Below, in pieces: positions 55,476-63,020 of a stretch of DNA of 64,000 nucleotides. The notes beneath the pieces are model-generated. The model saw only the letters and a program-made list of their open reading frames with translations, ran no database searches and had not been told where the DNA came from. The translations under genes and the position numbers were made by a program. Positions within the stretch are counted from its first letter, which is position 1. Every line of letters begins with the position of its first letter. The DNA is from Bacillota bacterium (lineage in GTDB: Bacteria > Bacillota > Sulfobacillia > JAIMAT01): positions 28,564-92,563 of the forward strand of contig JASBVM010000051.1 in assembly GCA_029961055.1 (NCBI GenBank), written 5' to 3'.

Positions 55476-56299
55476 TCGACCGCATCCGCGGGCGCCTGGA
55501 GGAAGTCTTGGAGGAGAGCGCCCTGGTCGACCTGGGCGGCCTGGTGCTGGAGGCCTCCGTACCGCCGGTCGACCGCCCGCGGCTGCTGGGACGGCTGGGG
55601 CAGGTGGTGGAGCTGTACACCGTCGCCCTGCTCCAGGGCGGGGTGGGCGGCGCCAGCCTGACGCCGGTGCTGATCGGCTTCCTCGCGCCGGAGGAGCGGG
55701 AGTTCTGGCTGAAGCTGAGCGGCGCGGGCGGCCTCGGGCAGAGGACCGCCCTGCGGGCGATGAGCCTGCCGGTGGCGACCATCGCCCGCGCCATCGAGGC
55801 GGGCGACGAGGCCTGGCTGACGCAGCTGCCCGGGATCGGCCGGCAGCGCGCCGCCGACCTGGTCGCCCGGCTGCGGGGGAAGGTGGCCGGCTTCGCCTTC
55901 GCCGCCCCGGCGCCCGGGGCCGGGGGCGGCGCGGCGGAGGCCGGGGGCCCCGAGGGCCCCGGGAGCGCCGGGGCGGCCGGGAAGGCCGGCGCGGGGACCG
56001 GATCGGGCGAGGGGCGGCGCCGGGCGTCACCCGGGAGCGCGGCCGCCGGGGCCGGGGGCGGCGCGGGGAGCACCGCCGGGGCAGGGCAGGCGGCCGCGGG
56101 CCCGGAGAACGACCCGCAGGCGGTCTGGGCCGAGGCGCTCCAGGTGCTGGAGCAGCTCGGCCATGCGCCGGCCGAGGCGATGGCCATGCTGGAGCGCGTC
56201 GTCGCCGGGGGTGCGACGGTGGAGAGCGTCGACCAGCTGATCCGCGAGGCTTACCGCCAGGCCGCCGCCCGCCTGGGCGGCCGAGCCCCCGCCCCCTGA
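55472..56299 (+). CDS. ruvA: Holliday junction helicase subunit RuvA with long linker
   Basis: A 275-residue RuvA, about 75 longer than usual. Domain I is an OB fold (MIDRIRGRLEEVLEESALV), domain II has helix-hairpin-helix motifs including LTQLPGIGRQRAADLVARL, and domain III (about 215-275, VWAEALQVLEQLGHAPAEA) contacts RuvB. Between them, residues 145-213 are almost entirely Gly, Ala, Ser and Pro. The signature SGAGGLGQRTALRAM replaces the typical GxGPKxAL. It lies between ruvC and ruvB. Confidence 0.93.
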   Translation: MIDRIRGRLEEVLEESALVDLGGLVLEASVPPVDRPRLLGRLGQVVELYTVALLQGGVGGASLTPVLIGFLAPEEREFWLKLSGAGGLGQRTALRAMSLPVATIARAIEAGDEAWLTQLPGIGRQRAADLVARLRGKVAGFAFAAPAPGAGGGAAEAGGPEGPGSAGAAGKAGAGTGSGEGRRRASPGSAAAGAGGGAGSTAGAGQAAAGPENDPQAVWAEALQVLEQLGHAPAEAMAMLERVVAGGATVESVDQLIREAYRQAAARLGGRAPAP

Positions 56300-56340
56300 C
56301 CTGAAGCCGTCGCAAGCTCCTTGCAAGGGAGGTCGGCGGA

Positions 56341-57357
56341 GTGCGTGAGCGTCTCGTCTCGCCCCAGGAGCGGCCCGAGGAGGAGCGGTACCAGTCCTCG
56401 CTCCGGCCGCGCGCCTTCGACGAGTACATCGGTCAGCAGCAGGTGGTGGAGCGGCTCCGGGTGGCGGTGACGGCCGCCCGCGAGCGGGGCGAGCCGCTGG
56501 ACCACGTCCTCTTCTACGGTCCGCCGGGCCTGGGGAAGACCACCCTGGCCCACGTGATCGCGCACGAGCTGGGCGTTCCGCTGGTCCAGTCCAGCGGTCC
56601 GGCCATCGAGCGGCCGGGCGACCTGATGGGCGTCCTGACCAACCTGGAGCCCGGCTCCGTCCTCTTCATCGACGAGATCCACCGGCTGCCGCGGGCGGTG
56701 GAGGAGTTCCTCTACCCGGCCATGGAGGATTACCGGGTGGATTTCGTGGTGGACAAGGGCCCCTTCGCCAAGTCGATCCGGCTGGACATCCCGCCCTTCA
56801 CGCTGGTGGGCGCCACCACCCGCGCCGGTCTCCTGGCGGCGCCGCTGCGGGAACGGTTCGGCCTCTTCTACCACCTGGACTTCTACCCGCCGGAGGAGCT
56901 CCGGCGGATCGTCGCCCGCTCCGCCCGGCTCCTGGGGGTGGAGCTGGAGCCGGAGGCCGAGGAGGTGATCGCCCGCCGCTCCCGCGGCACGCCGCGGATC
57001 ACCAACCGGCTCCTGCGCAGGGTGCGGGACTACGCCCAGGTGGGCGGCGTCCACCCCGTCACCGCCCGCGTGGCCGAGGAAGCGCTGGCGCTGGAGGGCA
57101 TCGACGCCCGCGGCCTGGACGCCCTCGACCGCCACTACCTGGAGGTGCTGATCCGCGCCTACGAGGGCGGGCCGGTGGGCGTGGCGGCGCTGGCGGCGAC
57201 GCTCAACGAGGAGGCGGACACGCTGACCGACGTGGTGGAGCCCTACCTGCTCAAGATCGGCTTCCTGCGGCGGACCGCCCAGGGGCGTCGCTCCACCCGG
57301 GCCGCCGAGGAGCACCTGGGCCTCAGCCCGGACGCCGGCCAGCCGGCGCTCTTCTAG
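56341..57357 (+). CDS. ruvB: Holliday junction branch migration ATPase RuvB
   Basis: A 338-residue AAA+ motor. N-terminal LRPRAFDEYIGQQQVVERL, Walker A FYGPPGLGKTTLAHVIAHEL, Walker B VLFIDEIHRLPRAVEE, sensor/arginine-finger segment LVGATTRAGLLAAPLRERFG, and the winged-helix C-terminus with KIGFLRRTAQGR. It drives branch migration with RuvA. The GTG start lies 41 nt after ruvA, with GGGAGG upstream. Confidence 0.97.
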   Translation: MRERLVSPQERPEEERYQSSLRPRAFDEYIGQQQVVERLRVAVTAARERGEPLDHVLFYGPPGLGKTTLAHVIAHELGVPLVQSSGPAIERPGDLMGVLTNLEPGSVLFIDEIHRLPRAVEEFLYPAMEDYRVDFVVDKGPFAKSIRLDIPPFTLVGATTRAGLLAAPLRERFGLFYHLDFYPPEELRRIVARSARLLGVELEPEAEEVIARRSRGTPRITNRLLRRVRDYAQVGGVHPVTARVAEEALALEGIDARGLDALDRHYLEVLIRAYEGGPVGVAALAATLNEEADTLTDVVEPYLLKIGFLRRTAQGRRSTRAAEEHLGLSPDAGQPALF

Positions 57358-57430
57358 GCCGGCGGCCGGAGCCGCGGTCCGCGCCACGGCCGGGACCGGT
57401 CGAAGACCGGACGAGGGAGGCGATCGCTTC

Positions 57431-58597
57431 GTGGACGCTTGGGGTTACCTGGAGGGCTTGATGCGCTTCCCCCACCGCGGCTCCGCCAGCGACCAGGAAG
57501 CCCGGGCGGCCGCCTGGATCGCCGAGCGCCTCGGCGCGCTCGGCTACGAGGTGGCGGTGGAGCGCTTCCCCGGTTCGGCGGACACGCTCCACGCCGGCAC
57601 CTCCCGGCTCGGGCTGGCGCTGGCGGCGGCGGGCTGGCTCGCCCTCCTGCCCTGGGGCCGCTGGCCGGCGCTCCTGGCGCTCCTCCTGGCGCTGGCGGCG
57701 CTGGCGCTTCTCCTGGGCGAGGAGACGGGCCACCCGCGCTGGAACATGGCGCGCGTCCTCCCTCCCGCCCCCTCCCAGAACGTGGTCGCGCGGCGGCCCG
57801 GCGGGGCGCTCCGCCTGGTGGTCAGCGCCCATTACGACACGCAGAAGGGCAGCTGGCTCTTCCACCCGCGCTTCCGGCCCTGGCTGCCGCTCTGGTTCGG
57901 CCTGGCCTACCTGAGCATGGCCGGCGTCCTGGCCGCCATCCTGGGGCGGCTCCTGGCGCCGGCAGCGGCCTGGCCGGTGGAGCTGGGTCGCTGGTCGCCG
58001 GTGGCGCTGGTCGTGGCGCTGGTCCCCTTCCTCCAGGGGTGGCTCTTCGCCCGCTACGTCCCCGGCGCCAACGACAACGGCTCGGGGAGCGCGCTCGCCC
58101 TGGCGCTGGCCGAGCGGTTCGCGCGGCAGCCGCCGGAGGGGTGCGAGCTCTGGTTCGTCTGGACGGGCTGCGAGGAGACCGGGGAGCGGGGCATGCGCGC
58201 CTTCCTCGGGCGGCATGCGGGCGACCTGCCGCCCGAGCGGACGCGGGTCGTCAACCTGGACAACCTGGGCGGCGGCCGCTTCCGTTACCTGACCGGCGAG
58301 GGGATGGTCCGCTACGTCCGCTTCGACCCGGGCCTGGTGGAGCTCGCCGGCCGGCTCAGGCTGGAGGACGGCTTCGGACCGGTCCCGCAGCGGAACCTGA
58401 TCCTCCCCACCGACGCGCTGGTGGCGGCGCTGGGCGGCTGGCCGGCCATCACGTTCATCGGCGTCGACGACGGGCGCGACGGCATCCCGCACTATCACTG
58501 GTACGACGACGACCTGAACGGCATCGACCGCCAGCTCCTCCTGCGCGAGGAAGCCTGGCTCGACCTCTACCTGCGCCGCCTCAGCGGACGACCGTGA
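57431..58597 (+). CDS. M28-family peptidase with transmembrane hairpin in the catalytic domain
   Basis: A 388-residue membrane aminopeptidase-like protein. Metal ligands are recognisable: H134 and D136 in VVSAHYDTQKG, D215 in VPGANDNGSGSALA, E248/E249 in WTGCEETGERG, a further Asp in NLDNLGGG, and a late His in GIPHYHWYDDD. Two helices (about 58-97) precede the domain, and another hydrophobic pair (about 151-205) lies between the first two ligands, where M28 enzymes usually have only about 10-20 residues. The N-terminal SASDQEARAAAWIAERLGALG is standard. GTG start behind GGGAGGCG. Substrate unknown. Confidence 0.82.
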   Translation: MDAWGYLEGLMRFPHRGSASDQEARAAAWIAERLGALGYEVAVERFPGSADTLHAGTSRLGLALAAAGWLALLPWGRWPALLALLLALAALALLLGEETGHPRWNMARVLPPAPSQNVVARRPGGALRLVVSAHYDTQKGSWLFHPRFRPWLPLWFGLAYLSMAGVLAAILGRLLAPAAAWPVELGRWSPVALVVALVPFLQGWLFARYVPGANDNGSGSALALALAERFARQPPEGCELWFVWTGCEETGERGMRAFLGRHAGDLPPERTRVVNLDNLGGGRFRYLTGEGMVRYVRFDPGLVELAGRLRLEDGFGPVPQRNLILPTDALVAALGGWPAITFIGVDDGRDGIPHYHWYDDDLNGIDRQLLLREEAWLDLYLRRLSGRP

Positions 58598-59018
58598 CCG
58601 GGCAGGTGGCCTGGCGCATCACGCGGATGGAGACGCTGCCCAGGAAGATCTCGCCCAGCGCGTTCAAGCCGCGGCTGCCCATGACGATCAGGTCGGCCCG
58701 GCAGCGCTCCGCCTCGGCCACGATCTCCGCGGCCGGGTTCCCCTGCCGCACCCGGGTGCTCACCTCCACCCCCGCCTCCTCCGCGATCCGGCTCGCCTCC
58801 TCCACCATCTCCCGGCCGTGCTCCACCATCTCCCGCTCCAACCGCTCCCAGGTGGCGGGGTCCAGGTACTGGTCGCTGAAGTAGGAAGGCACCTGCAGAT
58901 CCTCGGCGACGAAGAGGACCTCCAGCTCGCTGTCGCCCAGCCGGCGCGCCAGGTCGGTCGCGAAGCGCATCGCCCGCTTGGCCGGTTCCGAGCCGTCGAA
59001 GGCCACCAAGATTTTCAT
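58581..59018 (-). CDS. Universal stress protein (UspA family)
   Basis: A 145-residue UspA domain beginning MKILVAFDGSEPAKRAMRFA and ending with the ATP-binding pattern G-2x-G-9x-G-S (GSRGLNALGEIFLGSVS), so it probably binds ATP. A short helical insert (SDQYLDPATWERLEREMVEH) is family-typical. The ATG at 59018 has GGGAGG upstream. Its last 17 nt overlap the end of the convergent M28 gene. Confidence 0.93.
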   Translation of the reverse strand: MKILVAFDGSEPAKRAMRFATDLARRLGDSELEVLFVAEDLQVPSYFSDQYLDPATWERLEREMVEHGREMVEEASRIAEEAGVEVSTRVRQGNPAAEIVAEAERCRADLIVMGSRGLNALGEIFLGSVSIRVMRQATCPVTVVR

Positions 59019-59197
59019 GAGTCCTCCCTCCCGCGCGCAGCATAGCTCCAAGGTCTCCGCCCGGATACTTCGACGTCTGGTGACGTTTTACTAGTGAACC
59101 GCCCTGCGGCGGCCCGTACAATGCTGCACGAACACCACCTTATTTTGAAGGGGTGAACGTTCTAGCGAGACCCGACGAGTAGGAGGGACGTCCATTG

Positions 59198-60073
59198 ATG
59201 AAGAGACCACGTCGACACGTGGGCGCCGTGGCGGCGCTCACGCGCGCAGCGGTTGTCCTGGTCCTTGCCGCGTGCGTGAGCATCGCCACCGTCCCGGTGG
59301 CCAGCGCCGCCGCCCAGGCTTCCACCCCGCACCGGGTCCAGCCGGGCGAGTCGCTCTGGAGCATCGCGGAGGCGCATGGCACGACGGTGACGGCCATTCA
59401 GGCGCTCAACGGCCTCTGGGGCCAGTGGACCGTCTACCCCGGCCAGAAGCTCTGGATTCCGGGGCCGGGCGAGCGGGTCCACGTGGTCGGGCCCGGCGAG
59501 ACGCTGGCGGAGATCGCCGGCTGGTACGGGCTGACGGCGGCCGAGCTGAAGGCCGACAACGGCCTGACGTCGGACATGATCCGTCCCGGCCAGCCGCTGA
59601 TCATCCCGGCCTCGGCCGGAGAGGGCCCGGCCGGCGCCGACGCGCCCTCGGCCGTGGCGGCCGCGCAGGGGCCGAAGCTGAGCGCCGCCTGGACCTCGAC
59701 CGGGGCGGGCGTCTGGCTGACCCAGGGGGAGCGCTACCTGCTGGCCCAGCTGGTGACCGCCGAAGCCCGGGGCGAGCCCTACGTGGGCCAGGTGGCGGTG
59801 GCCGCGACCGTGCTCAACCGGATGAAGAGCCCGATCTTCCCGAAGACGCTGGCAGGCGTGATCTATCAGCCCGGCCAGTTCGAGCCGGTTTCCAACGGGT
59901 CGCTCTACCAGCCGCCCACGGCCAGCGCCCTGCGCGCCGTGGACGACGCCCTGGCGGGCTGGGATCCGACGGGAGGCGCGCTCTACTTCTTCAACCCGGG
60001 GAAGGCGTACAGCACCTACCTCTGGACGCAGCGCTACCTGGCCACCATCGGTCGCCACGTCTTCCTCGCCTGA
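59198..60073 (+). CDS. LysM-containing cell wall hydrolase (SleB/CwlJ type)
   Basis: A 291-residue secreted protein: signal peptide (RRHVGAVAALTRAAVVLVLA, cleavage near ASAAAQ), two LysM domains (HRVQPGESLWSIAEAHGTT, HVVGPGETLAEIAGWYGLT), an Ala/Gly linker, then a Hydrolase_2 lytic transglycosylase with AQLVTAEARGEPYVGQVAVA (catalytic Glu) and LAGVIYQPGQFEPVSNGSLY. SleB-type enzymes degrade spore cortex during germination. AGGAGG lies 11 nt before the ATG, and a TTG one codon earlier is also possible. TACAAT at 59117 may be its -10. Confidence 0.9.
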   Translation: MKRPRRHVGAVAALTRAAVVLVLAACVSIATVPVASAAAQASTPHRVQPGESLWSIAEAHGTTVTAIQALNGLWGQWTVYPGQKLWIPGPGERVHVVGPGETLAEIAGWYGLTAAELKADNGLTSDMIRPGQPLIIPASAGEGPAGADAPSAVAAAQGPKLSAAWTSTGAGVWLTQGERYLLAQLVTAEARGEPYVGQVAVAATVLNRMKSPIFPKTLAGVIYQPGQFEPVSNGSLYQPPTASALRAVDDALAGWDPTGGALYFFNPGKAYSTYLWTQRYLATIGRHVFLA

Positions 60074-60109
60074 AGCGAGCCCGCCGGAAGCCGGAAACCC
60101 GTTCATGCT

Positions 60110-60140
60110 AGAAAGAGGGGGATGACGCCCCCCTCTTTCT
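60110..60140 (+). terminator. Terminator of the SleB-like gene
   Basis: AGAAAGAGGGGG (60110-60121), 7-nt loop, CCCCCTCTTTCT (60129-60140): a perfect 12-bp stem 37 nt after the stop. The T-rich 3' arm ends CTTTCTCGTG. Confidence 0.8.
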
Positions 60141-60216
60141 CGTGTCGAAGGGCACGGGCGTCGGTGCGGGCACGGGGCGGCGTCGCCGCATGCCCGGCGA
60201 TGGAGGTGAACGGATC

Positions 60217-61026
60217 GTGCCGGGCGGGAGGCTCTTCCTGGGCGTAGACGTCTCCGAGCGCCGCGGCCACCGGCTCGCCTGGCTGGACGACGACCTCCGG
60301 GTGGTGGCGCTCGAGCAGGCGGCCGACGTGGCCGCCGTGGTGACGGCGGTCCGCCGGCGCCAGCCCGACGTGGTGGCGGTGGACGCCTCCCAGCGGCCGG
60401 GGCTCCACCTGATGGACAGCGCCCGCTACCGCGCCCGGCTGGCGCCGAGACCGCGGCCCGGCGTCTACCGGGGCTTCCGCGTCTGCGAGTGGGAGGTCCG
60501 CCGCCGCGGTCTCGCCATCTACCCCACCCCCCGCAGCGAGGCCGAGGCGCCGGGCTGGATGCGCGTCGGCTTCGCCCTCTTCCGCCGGCTGGAGGAAGAC
60601 CGGCGGCTCCCCCGCGCCCTGGACGACACCGGCGCCTCCCTGCTGGAAGCCTACCCGGCGCTCAGCTTCACCGCCCTGGCGGGCGGCTGGCTTCCCCCCA
60701 AAAGCCGGCCGGAGGGCCGGCTCGAACGCCTCCGGCTGCTGGCGGCGCTGGGGGTCCGCCGCGCGGGCGGCGGGCCCCTGCGCGCCGAGGAAGCCGACCT
60801 CGACCACGACGCGCTGGACGCCCTCGTCCTCGCCTACACCGCCTGGCGCTACGCCCGAGCCGAAGCGGTCCTGCTGGGCGACCCGCGCGAGGGACTCCTG
60901 GCGGCGCCGGTCCGCAGCCTGCCCGAGCGCTGGCTCCGGGCGAGGGCGTCCGCCGGGGCGGCGGAGGCTGCGACGGCTCCGGCTCCGGCGGGGGTCAGCG
61001 GGAGCCGGCCTCTCCCACCTGCTTGA
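60217..61026 (+). CDS. DUF429-like protein
   Basis: A 269-residue protein with the RNase-H-like DUF429 pattern: LFLGVDVSERRGHRLAWLD at the front, DVVAVDASQRPGLHLMDSAR (second acidic residue), LLEAYPALSFTALAG, and DHDALDALVLAYTAWRYARA near the C-terminus (final acidic pair). The acidic positions suggest a nuclease-like site, but no activity is known for the family. The GTG at 60217 has GGAGGTGA at ideal spacing; a longer frame from 60142 overlaps the terminator. Its last 32 nt overlap the convergent fusion gene. Confidence 0.8.
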   Translation: MPGGRLFLGVDVSERRGHRLAWLDDDLRVVALEQAADVAAVVTAVRRRQPDVVAVDASQRPGLHLMDSARYRARLAPRPRPGVYRGFRVCEWEVRRRGLAIYPTPRSEAEAPGWMRVGFALFRRLEEDRRLPRALDDTGASLLEAYPALSFTALAGGWLPPKSRPEGRLERLRLLAALGVRRAGGGPLRAEEADLDHDALDALVLAYTAWRYARAEAVLLGDPREGLLAAPVRSLPERWLRARASAGAAEAATAPAPAGVSGSRPLPPA

Positions 61027-62317
61027 AGTAGGCCTCCATCTGCGCCAGCGTCATCGGCCCCGTGAAGCGGACGCGGACGACACCCCCTGCGTCGATCCAG
61101 AAGCTGGTGGGGATGCCGCCCACCCGGTAGAGCTGGGCCACGTCGAGCCCCGGGTCGAGCACGAAACGCCAGTCGTACCCGTTCTCTCGCGTGAAGCGGG
61201 CGACGGTCTCGGGACTCTCCTGCATGTCGACCCCGACCACGGCGATGCGGTCGCCGTACTTCTTGTGGAAAGCCTCGAGGTCGGGCATCTCCTCCTTGCA
61301 GGGCGGGCACCAGCTGGCCCAGAAGTTGAGCAGCACCGGCCGCCCCCGCAGATCGGCCAGGCGGAAGGTCGATCCGTCCAGCGCCTTGGCCGTGAAGTCG
61401 GGGGCGGGATAGCCGGGCACCGCCGCCGCCGGCAGTTCGCCGCCTGAGGAGCCGGAAGAGCCGCTCTCCGGAGCCTGGGCGATCGCCCCCGTCCCGCCGC
61501 CGGCCCCGCCTGCGCCGGCCTGGGGCTGGCCGGGGGCCGGCCAGGAGAGGATGGTGACGGCCGCGGCCAGGACGAGGAGGGCCAGCGTGCCGTCCATGGC
61601 CAGGCGGAGACGGTTGCCGAACAGTTCCGCCGGCCGGGCGCCCGCCACGGCCAGGGCGGTCGCCGCCACGACGCTGGCCAGCGCCCCCACCTGGACCGCG
61701 CTCAGCTCCCCCCACCAGGCGCTGCGGTCGGCCACCAGCCAGCCCAGCCCGAAGCGGATGGCGCCCGAGGAGGCCAGGAAGAGCGCCAGCGAACCCGGCG
61801 CCCCCTGCCGGCGCCCGCCCAGCGCCCACGCCACCAGGGCGTAGAGGACCGCCCCGATCACCTGGACCGCCAGGGCCGGGCGGCCGGCCGGATCGGGCAG
61901 CGCCAGGAAGGTGGCGGGAACGCCCCGCGCCGGCCAGGCGATCATCCCCACCGCCGTCGCGGCCGCCAGGGGCGAGGCCAGCCGGTCCAGCGACCCCAGC
62001 CGCTGGCGCCAGCCGCCGCCTGCCAGCGCGGCCTGGCCGGCCAGGAAGCCCAGGACCGCCCCCTCGTAGCTGAAGGCGTCGCCGGTGAGGCGGATCCAGC
62101 TGCGGGGATCGCCCCAGGCCAGGTCGGGGAAGACCACCTGCCGCAAGAGCCGGCCGACCAGCCAGGCCCCCGCCAGGCCCGCCAGCCAGCGCGCGTCGCG
62201 CCGCTCCGCGCGGTCCAGCGCATAGCCCAGCAGCAGCCCGGCGAGGAGGAAGAGTCCGAAGGTCTGGAACTGCGGGCCGCCGGGCCACCCCACGGTCTCC
62301 GGGAGCGGCAGAGTCAC
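60995..62317 (-). CDS. Lgt-like membrane domain fused to TlpA/ResA thioredoxin domain
   Basis: A 440-residue fusion. Residues 17-260 form about seven membrane helices with the layout of prolipoprotein diacylglyceryl transferase: GDAFSYEGAVLGFLAGQAAL aligns with the Lgt YHGG region, and VQVIGAVLYALVAWAL...GSLALFLASSGAIRFG with the Lgt family helix and Arg, but the catalytic His and the HGG core are not conserved. A flexible Gly/Ser linker (265-295) leads to a TlpA-like domain with LLNFWASWCPPCKEEMPDLE (C337, C340) and the cis-Pro loop GGIPTSFWID, facing outward. It has its own promoter. Confidence 0.85.
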   Translation of the reverse strand: MTLPLPETVGWPGGPQFQTFGLFLLAGLLLGYALDRAERRDARWLAGLAGAWLVGRLLRQVVFPDLAWGDPRSWIRLTGDAFSYEGAVLGFLAGQAALAGGGWRQRLGSLDRLASPLAAATAVGMIAWPARGVPATFLALPDPAGRPALAVQVIGAVLYALVAWALGGRRQGAPGSLALFLASSGAIRFGLGWLVADRSAWWGELSAVQVGALASVVAATALAVAGARPAELFGNRLRLAMDGTLALLVLAAAVTILSWPAPGQPQAGAGGAGGGTGAIAQAPESGSSGSSGGELPAAAVPGYPAPDFTAKALDGSTFRLADLRGRPVLLNFWASWCPPCKEEMPDLEAFHKKYGDRIAVVGVDMQESPETVARFTRENGYDWRFVLDPGLDVAQLYRVGGIPTSFWIDAGGVVRVRFTGPMTLAQMEAYFKQVGEAGSR

Positions 62318-62337
62318 AGGCTTCCGCCTCCTTCCCC

Positions 62338-62364
62338 CTGCCGGCGGCCGACCGCCGGCGGCAG
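62338..62364 (-). terminator. GC hairpin between nrdR and the fusion gene
   Basis: CTGCC (62338-62342) pairs GGCAG (62360-62364), and GGCGG pairs CCGCC across a short loop with a 3-nt bulge. It falls inside the leader of the fusion gene, downstream of that gene's own promoter, so it may act as an attenuator rather than a terminator. Confidence 0.4.
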
Positions 62365-62411
62365 GACGCCCTCACGGGGGCCGGCATACCCACGGGGGTA
62401 ATTCCGAAGCC

Positions 62412-62440
62412 AGTATACGTGGATATCCGGCCGCACCCAA
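62412..62440 (-). promoter_or_regulatory. Promoter of the Lgt-like/TlpA fusion gene
   Basis: On the minus strand, -35 TTGGGT (62440-62435), 17-nt spacer, -10 TATACT (62417-62412). The start would be near 62405, giving an 88-nt leader with a hairpin. Confidence 0.6.
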
Positions 62441-62442
62441 GC

Positions 62443-62910
<468 letters not shown>

Positions 62911-62964
62911 GGGTATCACTCCCGGAATCCTTTGCGTGGCGCGGCTTTCCGGCTCTTCCGACCC

Positions 62965-62990
62965 CGATTTGGGGACCGATTGGGGACGGA
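62965..62990. repeat. Short direct repeat between nrdR and the integrase
   Basis: CGATTTGGGGAC (62965-62976) and CGATTGGGGAC (62977-62987) are adjacent near-identical copies, 31 nt beyond the integrase stop. They could be arm or core sites for the integrase, but the other end of the element is not in the window. Confidence 0.35.
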
Positions 62991-63020
62991 GATGCCCCGG
63001 GCCGTACCCAGCCCCCGCGC

